Positions 24,201 through 35,943 of a DNA stretch of 64,000 nt are shown one piece after another (position 1 is the stretch's first letter; the number at the start of each line of letters is the position of its first letter). The position numbers and the translations under genes were made by a program. The stretch spans positions 71,195 to 135,194 of the forward strand of contig CAJNOJ010000238.1 of assembly GCA_905250025.1 (NCBI GenBank), in the 5' to 3' direction. The notes beneath the pieces were generated by a model. The model did no database searches and was not told where the DNA came from. It worked only from the letters and a program-made list of their open reading frames with translations. The stretch comes from Adineta ricciae (lineage: Eukaryota; Rotifera; Eurotatoria; Adinetida; Adinetidae).

Positions 24201-27200
24201 CTTTAACACACTCAATCGGTATCTTTTCGTGTAGACTCTCACTATTTTGGTCCTTAACTCGAATAGAATCGGAGATGATGGAGTCCAACATCTTGCCCGA
24301 TCATTAGAACACAACACAGTGAGTTTTATTTTGGATTTATTTCTTGAAAAACTGTTAAAATTTGTAAAAATCCAAACCTTGAGATCTTTTCATGACATCT
24401 AAGTGAATCAATTTTGAGTGTTCGAAGAAAATGTCGCATTCGACATAGTTTTACACTTGAGTAGTATTTTATGAAGACGTATTCGTGTGTCATTGTGTGA
24501 GATATTATCAAAATAGGAAATTTTTATCTAATAAATATTTTCCTTAGTTAAATAGAATTCAATTCTTTACAAAATCTCATTTCATTAATAAAACATCATT
24601 GAATTTACATACAATGATCGACAATTCATATCAAATGTCGAAATGAGAAGTATCTTATTACTGAATACTTCAATAAATTGTCGTCTTTTTTCATAACATT
24701 TTAAATCTTATTGTTAAATAATCAGACTAACTAGTTCATTTATAAATTAAATACTTTTTATCTAAATTTCGAATTAATTTCTTATATCTTTCTGACGAAT
24801 AGATACTTACTCAATTGGGACTTTCTAAAAATGGAATTACTGACACAGGTGCGCAATACTTAGCTAATGTTCTTCGAACTAATCAGGTAATTATCTTTGA
24901 TAGTCAGTTTTTGAATTATAAATATATCTTGAACTGTATCGAATAAGACAATTGAAAGTGAAGAACATTTTTCAATTTAGAAGAAGATCATCTAATAAGT
25001 TTAAATAAAATACAAATATTTCTCAGATTGAGACTTTGTGTATATCAATGTAAAGTCACAACATCACTTCAGAAATAATCGATTAAACAAATGTTTAATT
25101 TTCAAAACACAATTTCAATTTCCTTTTTCTTTCATCGATTGTTTCTTTATACTTTTCAGTACAACATCTGACATAAAATTATTTATATCGATACGTGATG
25201 TATTGAAAAAGTGCTGAGAACGAACAAGATAGTTTTTAATTTGAATTTTGATCTTCATTTCATCATAGTATCGTATTTATATCGATAACGAAAATTTAAT
25301 TAAGCCATTTCCTGTAAAACACATTGTTTATAAGATAATTAAGTAATTTATCAGGAGATTAATTGTAAATTTGTGAAATTGTTTCTTATTGTAACAAAAC
25401 AAGTGATTCTTTACTTGTTCAAATGTTTATATTGTCTTCGTCCTCCAATTTTACACTTTGCTTTATATTTCCTTTTGTTTTTACTTCTCCATCAAGTTCA
25501 TTAAACTTGATATTCATGACTCTTGAAAGTGTTATCAAACCAAATCAAAAGAGTGATCTTATCTTGTATGTACGAAACAGAGCAATTTTCTCGAAAATAG
25601 ATGACATTAATCATTTTCATTCAGTATTTATGCATCCCTCTTCATACTACCGTTTCATTGTAGACGTTAACTCACCTTAATTTGGGAGGAAACCAAATTA
25701 AAGATACTGGAGCACAGCATCTTGCCGAAGTATTGATAAGAAACCAGGTAAACTGTTCTCTCTAATTTGAAGTATTCTTCTGCTTTTACGAAAGAACTAT
25801 CTGTCATAGTCTATCAAACTAATCGACGGATGTTGCTTGAAATTGAGATCATATCGACAGTTTGTACGATATATTGAGAATTAATCCTAAAAACATACGC
25901 TGAGATTTTTCAATAAATTTTGTCGAAGATTGATCAGAGCATCAATTTTGTGCAAAGGAAATACGATATTTCTCCGATTCTCTTTATAAAGGGCTCTACT
26001 TTCCTTGATGCAGATCTACATAATGATAAATATAAATCATTGATTAATTCAATTATCAAGAAGAGAAATTATCTCGTATCACTGGAAGAATGTTTTTCAT
26101 CGATAAACAATGATTATTTGTGATTTATTCTTGTTATAATTAGTCTTATTAGCGAATAATAAATAGAAGATCGTGAAGGATTAGTTGAGAATATTTCATT
26201 AGTGCGTATGCGAGTTTTTGCTTTTCTGTTTTGATATATGGATGAATTTTGTATTTCACAGAAATCTCAATCCTAATCGAAAATATTTAATCTCATAATA
26301 ATAAGAAAAAACTTCTGACAATGTGATCAATTGTGAGACGAGATGTATTTCTTTTTATTCATATCGATAATTCCACACTTTTTCAATCATTCGTCTGTGT
26401 CTTTTTATTTGAAAATAAGAAAATGAGTTAAATTATTTTAGTTAGACAAAGAATTGTAATTGAATTTTTGACTTTTACGAATAGATTCTTACTGGTCTGG
26501 ATTTGAATGGAAATCAAATTACAAACACAGGAGCACAACAATTAGCCAATGCGCTGAATAACAATAGGGTAGGTGACTTTTCCAACTGAAAACATTCGTT
26601 AGTAGTGTAGAATTTGATTTAGCTGTAGTATAATGAAATAGAAGATGAACAGTTGAGTGTAATTCACATTTTTATCATTAATTATTCTCAAGTTTGATCA
26701 AGAAAATGAAATAATTAGACTTTAAGATTGAAGAGAATACACACACTAATAATAACAAGGTTTTCTATTTGTTAGTTCTAAGAGCAAATATTTCAATAAG
26801 ATCATCTTATGCGAAATCGTGATTAAATTCGATATTACTCGTCGCCATAAAAATACGATCATTTCGAAAGAAATTTAATCATGAAAATTGGTAGTAGAAT
26901 GAAAAGAACATATGACACGACATTTATGATTGTTTTGTAGTTACTTCGAGAACCGAAATGACACGAGAAACACAGTTAGGAAAATTTAACAATGACAGTG
27001 AACATCTTTGGTTATATTTTTCAATTGTATGTATAGACATTAACGCATCTATATCTACATGAAAATCAAATCAAGGATGAGGGCGCCCGACACCTCGCTG
27101 CTATGCTGACTCAGAATCAAGTAAGTTATCTATTCGGTCGATGAGTGTCCAGTGTGTTGATGAACGTTACGAATTGTAGAATATATTCTCTTAAGTAACA

Positions 27201-28332
27201 GAATATCGTGCATCGTAAATATAGAGGATTTATTTTGTTTCAATAAAGCATGTATTTATTGTGAAGATTGAGCTTTCGTCGTTTTACTTCACTTCAAAAA
27301 TGTGTTATTTACGATGAGTTCTGATATAATAACGCACTAAAAGTTAATTTTCGAGAAAAACACTCTTACTTTGATTTTTAATCATTTCTGTATTTTTATC
27401 CAGGGACTCAAGGAGTTGTCTCTTTCTTATAATCAAATTGGAAATGACGGAGCACAACAGTTGGGCAACGCATTGGGGCAGAACAGAGTAAGCGACTTTG
27501 TTTAACTAACTTTCCAGATACAACAAAAGAGATCCTTATCCGATCATTTCTTTGTGTCTAAAAATAGTAAAATGTTTTCAAAAAAAAGTACCACATAAGG
27601 CAGAACAGACTGTAAATACTCTATAGTAGAGTTAAATAACTAAACTTATTTTGATGTAAAAAGGGAAGCGCATTAGTGAATATTGTATTTAAATAGTCAA
27701 TAAAATCTTAGAGCACGAAGAGAAAGATTACACCAGTCATCATATTCTTGTTCTATTTTAAATATTCAAAGTTTGAATGAAATAACACATTCCTGTTGGA
27801 TATGATGAGTTAAGACCAACACTCATAGGGTAACTTTTTTTATATAAAAACTGTTAGAGAAACGGTCGATCTTTTTTTGTAAAAAAGAAAGAGATAAAGA
27901 ACATATTTGAGATGATGACAAGTCTAATAAAAAGTCACATAGAATAGTTACACTTGTACGGTGTCTGAAATACCCTTTTGAACTAAAGTTTAACACACTA
28001 TTAGAATTATTTGTCAGCTCATGGACCTACTTAACTTTCGGGATCAATGAGAGATTGTCAATCAATGGACAATACACAGGTTTTACAAATGTTTGCACAG
28101 ATGCTTACTACTTTAAGTCTTCAAAATAATTAGATCACAGATAATGGGACACAATCTCTTGTAGATTCAATACGAAGCCACATAGTGAATGACTAGGTCT
28201 ATTTCATTTCGACGTCTGTCTTTTTGTTTTTAGACAATACAAGTCATATACCTAGTTAATAATAACGGTATCTCCAATGCAACGAGAACCAATATACAAC
28301 AGCAACAACCACGAATCAAATTCTCTATTTGA
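18266..28332 (+). CDS. TRIM-like RING/B-box/coiled-coil protein with exon-per-repeat LRR array
   Basis: Start ATG 18266. Exons 18266-18509, 18564-18886 and 18940-19533 encode a RING (C15, C18, C30, H32, C35, C38, C52; the eighth ligand is missing, Lys at 55), two B-box-type zinc modules (CHRCATNEADYWCDGDC; CQGHGDHSIQFWCEQC) and a long Glu/Arg-rich coiled coil (about 200-340), ending in the first LRR. Then follow 84-bp exons 19594-19677, 19757-19840 and 19899-19982, exon 20169-20342, fifteen more 84-bp exons (see repeat entry) and terminal exon 28234-28332. All junctions from 18886 on are phase 0. Full joining gives about 931 residues (stop in exon 28101) or 953 if that exon is skipped. Family knowledge: RING/B-box proteins are often E3 ubiquitin ligases, and LRRs bind ligands. 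Alternative: two genes, the first ending by read-through after 19982 (TGA near 20048) and an LRR-only gene starting at ATG 20172. Confidence 0.7.
19594..28184 (+). repeat. Array of 18 single-repeat LRR exons (84 bp each, phase 0-0)
   Basis: Exons of exactly 84 bp start at 19594, 19757, 19899, 20619, 20984, 21327, 21629, 21967, 22321, 22762, 23825, 24235, 24803, 25664, 26485, 27037, 27404 and 28101. Nearly all are preceded by TAG or CAG and followed by GTGAG, GTAAG or similar. Each encodes one 28-residue unit approximating T-L-T-x-L-x-L-x-x-N-Q-I-G-D-x-G-A-Q-H-L-A-x-A-L-x-x-N-Q, a ribonuclease-inhibitor/NLRC3-type LRR. Repeats share residue pattern but differ at the variable x positions on the strand face. 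Introns grow from about 60 bp at the start to 979 bp (22846-23824), against about 50 bp elsewhere in the window. Exon-intron limits were fixed by frame and length. I found no further complete copies in the long introns, but degenerate ones could be missed. Confidence 0.88.
28101..28184 (+). pseudogene. LRR exon carrying an in-frame TAG
   Basis: This 84-bp unit has intact splice borders (CAG before, GTGAAT after) and reads MLTTLSLQNN, then TAG at 28131-28133 where the other repeats have the Gln codon of N-Q-I, then ITDNGTQSLVDSIRSHI. One C-to-T change from CAG explains it. If included, it truncates the protein after about 931 residues; if skipped, the frame continues into the terminal exon at 28234. 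It may be a dead repeat or a regulated poison exon. Confidence 0.7.
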
Positions 28333-28354
28333 TTGTAATATTTTGTTTGTATAG

Positions 28355-28360
28355 AATAAA
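28355..28360 (+). other. Poly(A) signal AATAAA of the LRR locus
   Basis: AATAAA 22 bp after the TGA of the exon at 28234-28332. It supports that exon as the real 3' end even though the preceding exon contains a stop. Confidence 0.6.
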
Positions 28361-31300
28361 AAACCGTGTGTAATTTACTGATATGTCCGATAAATATTTG
28401 TTATAAAAAGGTATTCACAGTGAAAAGATTGATCAAAGGTAGGTTAAATATTCGAAAGGATGTTACGAACAATAATCTCTTTGTCTTGTATGTCATTCAA
28501 AGGATTATCATAAAGACAAGAATGAAAAAGAAACTTTTACCAAACGATCATATTTTTTATTCTTCAAGGCAAAATAGAGAATTCTCATAATCTTTAAAAC
28601 TTTTTCCTCCTATACTCAGCTTCACGACAATGTAAAACATATCATCATCTTTCTCTATTAAATTTGTCATCGATTTGCAGATTCGATGTATATCTAGACC
28701 AGATGTCATGACAACATTCTGACTGTTACAAGCAATTTGTTCTACTAGTAAAATGATGATCTTTTCACTGCGTCTTCCACAATAGTATTCTTGTAACGAC
28801 TCATCACACATTTGTTCGACTTGTAAAATCTATTTGAAATATACCTCAGAATACGTTTATATCTCATTGCATTGAGGAAAATCATTGACCACTATCTTAT
28901 TCCTAGCAGAATTTATCAAGAAAACTCAATTATTAACATGAGAACTATGTACCAAATATAAATATTGACTTTCACGAGAACTCGTAGAATCTTTTTGAAT
29001 TATAATCGTTGATGAACGTTTATATATCCGATGAGGTGATGTCATAGTTAATTATTCTATTTGTAAATAATTTTTAAATGTTTCTTGTATATTGTGCATC
29101 GATGAATTTTCAAGTGGAAGTGAAATAATCATCAAATCAATTGCTCCATGATGTCGATGATAACTTCTGCTAATTTTTTTTGTCGAATTTCAGATTTCTT
29201 CATTGTATACACGTTTTTAACACCAAGTTGGTGGTTTCATCAGACATCGACGTGGATGTTAGGTCTACCAGAAAACGCCCTGGATCATTTATGGAATAAA
29301 GGTTAGGATGTAATTGATGGGAATATCCTCGTCGCATTCTTTGATATTAAAGCAACAATGAATTCTCTCTAATTTTAATGTTTCTTTCAATTTGAGTCTA
29401 TTTGCGTATATGGAATATTTTCATAGTAAACAACTTGTTCTATCGAGTTGATCAATGAACTGATCATCAGTACAACATTCTGTTGCTGCGCTTCAGTGAA
29501 ATCCTTTATATATTAATGTTCCTTAAGAGAAAACGAAATGAATAACAATATGTATTGTGCCCAGAAAATTCGCTAAATAGAAGAATTCAATTAGACTTTG
29601 CATAACATATCAAAGTCTTTTTAAATAACTAATTACATCCGGATGCTTTTTCCAATCATCACAATCAAGTCGTTATTCGATAAACGATGATACACAATTG
29701 ATTATGTGTATAACCATATCAACAGATTGAACTAAGAGGAATTGTAAATCTGAATGGAGATGCAATATAAAAGATGGTTTTCCATATCTTGAATAGTTTA
29801 CACAATCATGTGAGAAGCAATTGAAGTGTGGGAAACGATTATAGAATAATTGCGAATGTTCCCATATTATCGTTTTCAATATAATTGTTAATTTAAAGCG
29901 TTCCTGGTCGGAGAATTCAGTCCAGATACAAAAGAAGATATCGTGTTTAGCAAAATAGTGGTTTTCTATTCAGTACGCAATTCAATTAAATCAAAACATA
30001 CTGAAATATGATGCGTATATATTGAATTTTTTAAACTTAGATCATCAAAATCTGTAAAATTGAATATATATGTATCCTGATTGATAATTCATCGAAAAAG
30101 CAATATAAAAAATCGGTGCACTTTCAATTTTACAGGAATATTTCCGATCGGACAGGAATCACCGTTTGAAATAAATACAATGAACCTGTAAGACTATATA
30201 TCGTTTTAATTTTAAAAATTACTAAGACATATGTTCATATGTCCTAAACACAATTTCATTTTGATAGTCATTTCTGTACGAATAACTGCGAAAACTGATG
30301 TTTTTTTTATCTCCCTATGTAAAAAGTTTGATTAGATCTACGAATTTTCTGTCTTTTCCACAAGCAACTGCCTTTCACTTTTACGATGCGTTCTCAATAG
30401 ACATAATACCGAAATTTTCAATCTAGATGAACGATGGTAGACAAATTGACATTGAGCAAAGACGATGTTCTTCCTGCAAACAATTCATGCTCGTTATACA
30501 CTGATTTATTGAAATTCTCTAAACAATATTGATGGTTCACAAACCTGAGATGTATCTATGCAACAACTAGAACAGTCGAAAGTTCTGCACAGAATGAAAA
30601 AAGATTCGTCTTTGATTGAAAGAAAAACAACATGAAAAATGATTTACTTTTCATACTAAACAAACAAAACAATGCATATTTGCAGATTATACCGTTCCCG
30701 ATCGTACTTTCAACATAATCTCGATTGATTCACCATCTTTAAATAGCATCTAATCAATTTCAGTTTCGCATTGAATGATTGTTAAACCTACATTACACAT
30801 CGAAGTAACCATAACAACATAATAGGAGTGATCGATTGCTTTAAAATTCAAGCGAAAAGAGAGAGAAAAAGTGCATGCATTTTTAATTATGCTTGAAATT
30901 ATTTCGATGACATAATATGTTTCTTATGTTCGTTACTCCTATGCTAAATACGTGAAACAATTCCTGTAGATACGGTCGTGTCGATCTTTTTCCTTTTTTG
31001 GTTAATTGAAACAATATTTTCTGTTCTTATAAAATGCCCGGAAAAGAAACGTCTTGTTCTATTCTTTAATTTGAAAATAACCAATAAAAAAGCTTTGAAC
31101 GTTTCTATGCCGTTAATGAAAGTACACAATTCATCGATTATAAATGACTGCGTTTTTTCTCTTCGGAAAAGAAATTTTAAAACGTGATACAAACAGTATT
31201 TACTTCGTTGTTAAAGAAAATTTTCTTTAAATACATCTCGCACCTTCCCAACATATTCTACCATTCAAGAGAACAAATATCTGTTGTCAAGTTGTACCGC

Positions 31301-34061
31301 CTTGTGTATTTATTCTTTTCGAATTTTAAACGTTTTTTCACCGTTCGATTGACAACACTCGGCAAAGAAAAGAAAGCAGACGATGAATGATCAATCAAAG
31401 TATTACCAGGTCAAAATGTTACTCTTACAGTTTCATAGAATAAACAGGAACATCGAAGCCGATCTATATTTAATTTGTTCTTCTATTCGATTCCTCTCTC
31501 TCTCCTTTTTCTGTTCTCTGATTCATACTGCGACAGCATGCGAGTTAAATGACAATTATTTTCGCGTTTGAAAAGTATTCACGCATTGATGAATATTTGT
31601 ATTTGTTACATACAGCGCGAAGGCGCGTGTATACCTTGCCTTCATTCATTCTTTTCATCAAATATATTTTTTGACTAAATATTTGTAAGAAAAACAAAGT
31701 AGAACGCTTGCATTTGCTTTCATTACTTACAGATTTTTATTCATTAATCTTGCTTGTCTTCAATTAATTTTAGACGATAGGAGAAAATATTCGTTTTGTC
31801 TTGTTGTTTGAAAATCAAACACATTTAAATTGACAAACGCGTACTGAAGAATCGCATTTATTCGTATTTTGAAGGTCTATTACTCATTTGACGTCATCGT
31901 CAATTACTATCGCTACCAAATCAGTATTTATTCGCTATTCATAAACATATTTCACCCACGATTGCATCAAAAACATTGTTCGATGAATTTATTATTTCAA
32001 TCAGAATTGTAACGGTATGTATGCATTATATTTTTCTATTCAAGGTTTCGAGTAATCTTGGATATTCTTCCGATTGATTTGATACATAAGATGCGAAAGC
32101 TGAGCTTCCGATTTTTTTTCCTGTCGTGAGCAATTGAACTACAATACCTGACCTATACGCTGCCAGATGAACTGATTTCTTTTTCTTTCATTCTTTTTCT
32201 TTTTTTTTTGTATATTTAACCATGTCTACCGGCATGTCTTAGTAGCCGCTAAAGAAGGTGAAGAGGAAGGAAAAAAAATAATAAGGAGGCACCGATGTTC
32301 GTTTTCAGCTCCCGATCGTGATTATGGGCGATGCATATGATTTGTGCTGAATATGATATTTATCCCATTCGAGACGGGCGGCCACTATAATGGCCACTGA
32401 CTTGAGATCATTCCAATCGTTAACTATATATTATTTTTCTATTATTCTAGCTGATATTCCTCTAGTCTTCGATACCACTAATGAGCTTATGTGCCGTATT
32501 AGTCTCTCGACAGATGAAAATAATGAACTAAAAATGAAAATCTAGCGACTTTGATTAGTATCGTGTTTCGTTATTTGGTCTGTTAAAAAAGAACCCCGTC
32601 CCNGTCTTCGATACCACTAATGAGCTTATGTGCCGTATTAGTCTCTCGACAGATGAAAATAATGAACTAAAAATGAAAATCTAGCGACTTTGATTAGTAT
32701 CGTGTTTCGTTATTTGGTCTGTTAAAAAAGAACCCCGTCCCGAAAAGATTATTGAAATAAAGATCAGATAAATAAAATCATAATAATCCTTTCAAGTAGA
32801 ATATATAAAACTGAGAGGTAAAGTTCTGCCTGCCTTGATCATATGGTTTCTATGACAAGGACCGAACATCGAAGTTTATTTTTGTATGTGTAGGAAGAAA
32901 AATAAAACAGAATTTATTCGTATTTTTAAGTGCATAAATGAAATTTAACTTTTTCTTTCATCATTCATCGTTTCGTAGTAACCAACATTCTTTTCTTTGT
33001 CAACGTAACGCATAGAAATACTGCTCAATACAAAACAATGTAACTGCGTATGACGTTATTCATCAAATAGAAGAAAGAGAAAAATAAATGTAATGTAAAA
33101 AAAAAAGCTCCAATGCGTTTCTCCTGTTTCTCTCGAAACATCCAAGACAATATAAGTAGAAACATTCGCTTATAAGAGTGCAGTTATTCACCAACATGAT
33201 TGTACATAGACCGTGTCTTTTCCTTCAGTATCTCAGTTCGTTTGATTTTTAGTAAAACAAACTAAACCAAGAGTAATATATTTCTACAGGTAAAAACTTC
33301 ATTTCTTTTTGTAGACTTGACTAGTTTGACATCTTCGAGAGGACAGAGTGAAATCTGTTGTTGAGTATAGAAAAGGATCTCGTCTGTATGAAATCTACTC
33401 TATCAGGAGTAGAAATGAATAATAAAACACATGATAACGTTGTTATATGTTTTACAGAAATCCGATCTGATCGTATTTACACTCGAATTGAGAACTGAAG
33501 AACGGCAAACAGAAGAAAACAAATCGTTTGATATGTCAAATTGAAGATTTTTTGTTTTTTTTCTTCTTCTTCTTTACATCGTCCGTGCTCTAGGAAACAT
33601 TTGCTCGTTAGTTAGAATTTGTTTTTACTAATAACTTCATATACACTTCGTTTCCGTATTCGTATTTGTTCTTGCTTTTTTTTTTTAAGCATATACTGTT
33701 GGTTCCTTCCTACCGATCGCTCGAACAAATGAATGTATACGAAGAAGAAAAAACGACAGAGAATGAGGAAAGAGGAAAAAAAAAACTTTTTTCTTAGGCT
33801 GTCCAACAGTTTTTTATGAAAAAAAAAAAGTCAATGCGTTTAATTTACATATGTTGATGTTAGGTGGTGCCGTTATAGAATGAAAGTTGTATAACGGCAC
33901 ATACACATGTACGCAGTAAATCATCATCTATGAATAGGAGGTAATAAAAGACATTTGAAGTTTATAGCCTTACAGGTTATCTTTCATAAAAAAACAGTTC
34001 AAACAGAAATTGACATAGTTTTTCTTTTTAGGTAACTAACTAGTCGAAAATTGTTGATAAT
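28361..34061. other. 5.7-kb gene-poor region
   Basis: AT-rich and without any reading frame I can assign. An 84-codon minus frame at 28557-28811 and frames near 30944-31571 have no recognisable motif and no matching exons. The segment includes the artefactual duplication around 32603. Promoter and possibly 5' UTR exons of the glycosyltransferase gene should lie in the last several hundred bases. Confidence 0.4.
32465..32741. repeat. 138-bp exact direct duplication flanking a single N (assembly join)
   Basis: The 138 bases at 32465-32602 are repeated without a difference that I can see at 32604-32741, with one N at 32603 between them. This is the signature of two contigs placed end to end without merging their overlap. 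It should be collapsed and not read as biology. Confidence 0.9.
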
Positions 34062-35138
34062 ATGGAATATGATAATGAAAAAGCGACATTTTTAAGTGAT
34101 AATAATTCCACAAAAAAATATCGAAATGGTTTCGAAAGATGCGTTTCTAACGAATTGAAACGATTGAAATTAAATTGTGGAAAAACTGTAATTCTACGTA
34201 TATTCTTCTGTCTGTTCATACTATTTATAATCTTATTTCGTGGATATATTTTATGTTTACTTGGTTTTTTAAATTGTTATATAACTTGGCCATTTAGTTC
34301 ACCTCTCCATGTTAAAATTGATTTGTTAAATCTTTCCAATGAACCTAAAGGACGTGAATATATTCCCCGTCGAATGCATCATATTCTACTTGGACCGTTA
34401 AGTAAAGCACCACCTCAAAGTTGGGTAGCTGCACGAAACTCTTGCATTGAACTTCATTCAAAATTTGAAGAACACTATTATTGGACCGATGAAAATGGAG
34501 TCGAGTTTTTGAGAAAAAACTATCCATGGTTTGTTAAAACTTGGCAGTCGTATAAAACTAATGTGCAAAAAGCAGATGCATTACGATATTTTGTACTTCA
34601 TCATTACGGTGGCATATTTCTTGATATGGATTTATACTGTCTACACAAATTAGATGGACTCTTTAACTATCTAGATAATCGTGTTTCACCAGAAGAACAT
34701 ATTTTTCTTGCTGTAAAGGCATTTCCCGTTGGAATATCGAATGGTTTCATGATTACAACTCGTCGACATCCACTCTTTCAACATGTGATTGAAAATCTTG
34801 AACTCTACAATCGAAATTTCCTATTACCACATGCAACAATCATCATTTCAACAGGACCTATGTGCATTTCGATACAAATTCAATTACATCGTTCATTATG
34901 GAATTCAATATTAGTCTTAGATGGGAAAGAAAATATGATCGGTGGAAAAACCAACACGCCGCTTTTTAAACATTTAGGAAGCGGATCATGGCATCAAGCA
35001 GATGATATGTTTTTTAAAAATATTCCTATGAATATTCAACATCAGAATCAAACGTTCTCAATTTCGATTATTGTTTTCATTAGTTTTATATTCGTATTCT
35101 TTATTGGAAGATATAGAAACTTTATCAAGGTAAGTTAG
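34062..35138 (+). CDS. DXD glycosyltransferase, GT32-like (SUR1/CSH1-type), membrane-bound
   Basis: Uninterrupted frame of 358 residues. A hydrophobic N-terminal anchor (about 43-70) is followed by a GT32-type domain: IPRRMHHILL, HYYWTDENGVEFL, KADALRYFVLHHYGGIFLDM with catalytic D188-x-D190, then PVGISNGFMITTRRHPLF and TIIISTGPMCISI. A second hydrophobic segment lies near the C-terminus (about 332-352). The order of motifs follows fungal mannosyl-inositol-phosphoceramide synthase catalytic subunits (SUR1/CSH1), which act in the Golgi; this is recalled similarity. The frame ends in AAG then GTAAGTTAG, so the last codons may instead be spliced, for instance to an acceptor near 35573, changing only a few C-terminal residues. 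It stands 805 bp upstream of the PIG-L gene on the same strand. Acceptor substrate: inferred sphingolipid or glycolipid. Confidence 0.82.
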   Translation: MEYDNEKATFLSDNNSTKKYRNGFERCVSNELKRLKLNCGKTVILRIFFCLFILFIILFRGYILCLLGFLNCYITWPFSSPLHVKIDLLNLSNEPKGREYIPRRMHHILLGPLSKAPPQSWVAARNSCIELHSKFEEHYYWTDENGVEFLRKNYPWFVKTWQSYKTNVQKADALRYFVLHHYGGIFLDMDLYCLHKLDGLFNYLDNRVSPEEHIFLAVKAFPVGISNGFMITTRRHPLFQHVIENLELYNRNFLLPHATIIISTGPMCISIQIQLHRSLWNSILVLDGKENMIGGKTNTPLFKHLGSGSWHQADDMFFKNIPMNIQHQNQTFSISIIVFISFIFVFFIGRYRNFIKVS

Positions 35139-35943
35139 AATACACATTTTTCTTCATTGCGATTAATTAGAAAGGAGAATCTTCAATCTCATTTTGATAT
35201 TCAATAGTGCGGACAATAGTTTCTATCATCTGTTAATCAATAATTGGAAGAAACTTTTACAAAACATTGTAGAGAGTAATCAAACATCTTACTAAAATAT
35301 TAGAGAAGGTGTGACAAAATTAACCATTAGTTATACATATTAACTGAGGAAAAATATATAAAAATTACCGTACTCGCGCTAGAATTATTTGAAAATGTTT
35401 GTCCAAGTCGCTAATTGCCATTTTATAAAACCAATTCAATTGTAAAGAAAGTAATTTCGTTTAAGTTCTCTTATTGATTGGTGTACAGAAGAAATGTCGC
35501 TAGTAGTTTTAATCTTGTCATTGATCGAATGCAAAAAGTTCACTATTCATTGATTCTTTCTTCATTTTTTAGGGATCATTCCATCGGATGTTTTGATACA
35601 ACAAGTACTGATATACAATTCTGATCAGGAATGAAAACACATTGGATAACCAAACTCGATTGTTCATTGATATTGGAAGATAATTAACTATTTTTCTGTT
35701 GACTCTTTATTAGTCGAATTTTTCAACATAAATAAATAGTTCACTTTCATATGATCTGCATTGATAAAATGAAAAGATAAATTAATGATTTGCAGATTAA
35801 AATAACTTGTTTTGTTCTTGTAAAAAATAGTATTTACAAAGAATTCGAAATTTGTTTTTTTAAAATAATTGTTTCTCAATTGAAATAAATATGTTTCTTC
35901 TATCTTTTCAGATATTTTTTGCTTTTATTCTCCAAATGAAGAA
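35139..35943. other. Spacer between the glycosyltransferase and PIG-L genes
   Basis: 800 bp of AT-rich sequence. It may contain the last small exon of the glycosyltransferase (TTTTTTAG followed by a short open stretch near 35574) and the PIG-L promoter. Nothing else is recognised. Confidence 0.35.

Noticed and set aside
25423-25680. 85-codon plus frame overlapping the LRR exon at 25664
   Set aside because: It reads the LRR exon in another frame and is intron sequence for most of its length; no motif.
19594-28184. Regular repeat spacing that might suggest a CRISPR-like or satellite array
   Set aside because: Units are conserved at the protein level, not identical DNA, with splice signals and variable long spacers; they are coding exons.
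28557-28811. 84-codon minus frame after the LRR locus
   Set aside because: No recognisable domain and no neighbouring exons on the minus strand.
32465-32741. Tandem duplication as a biological repeat
   Set aside because: Copies are identical and separated by a single N, so an assembly cause is far more likely.
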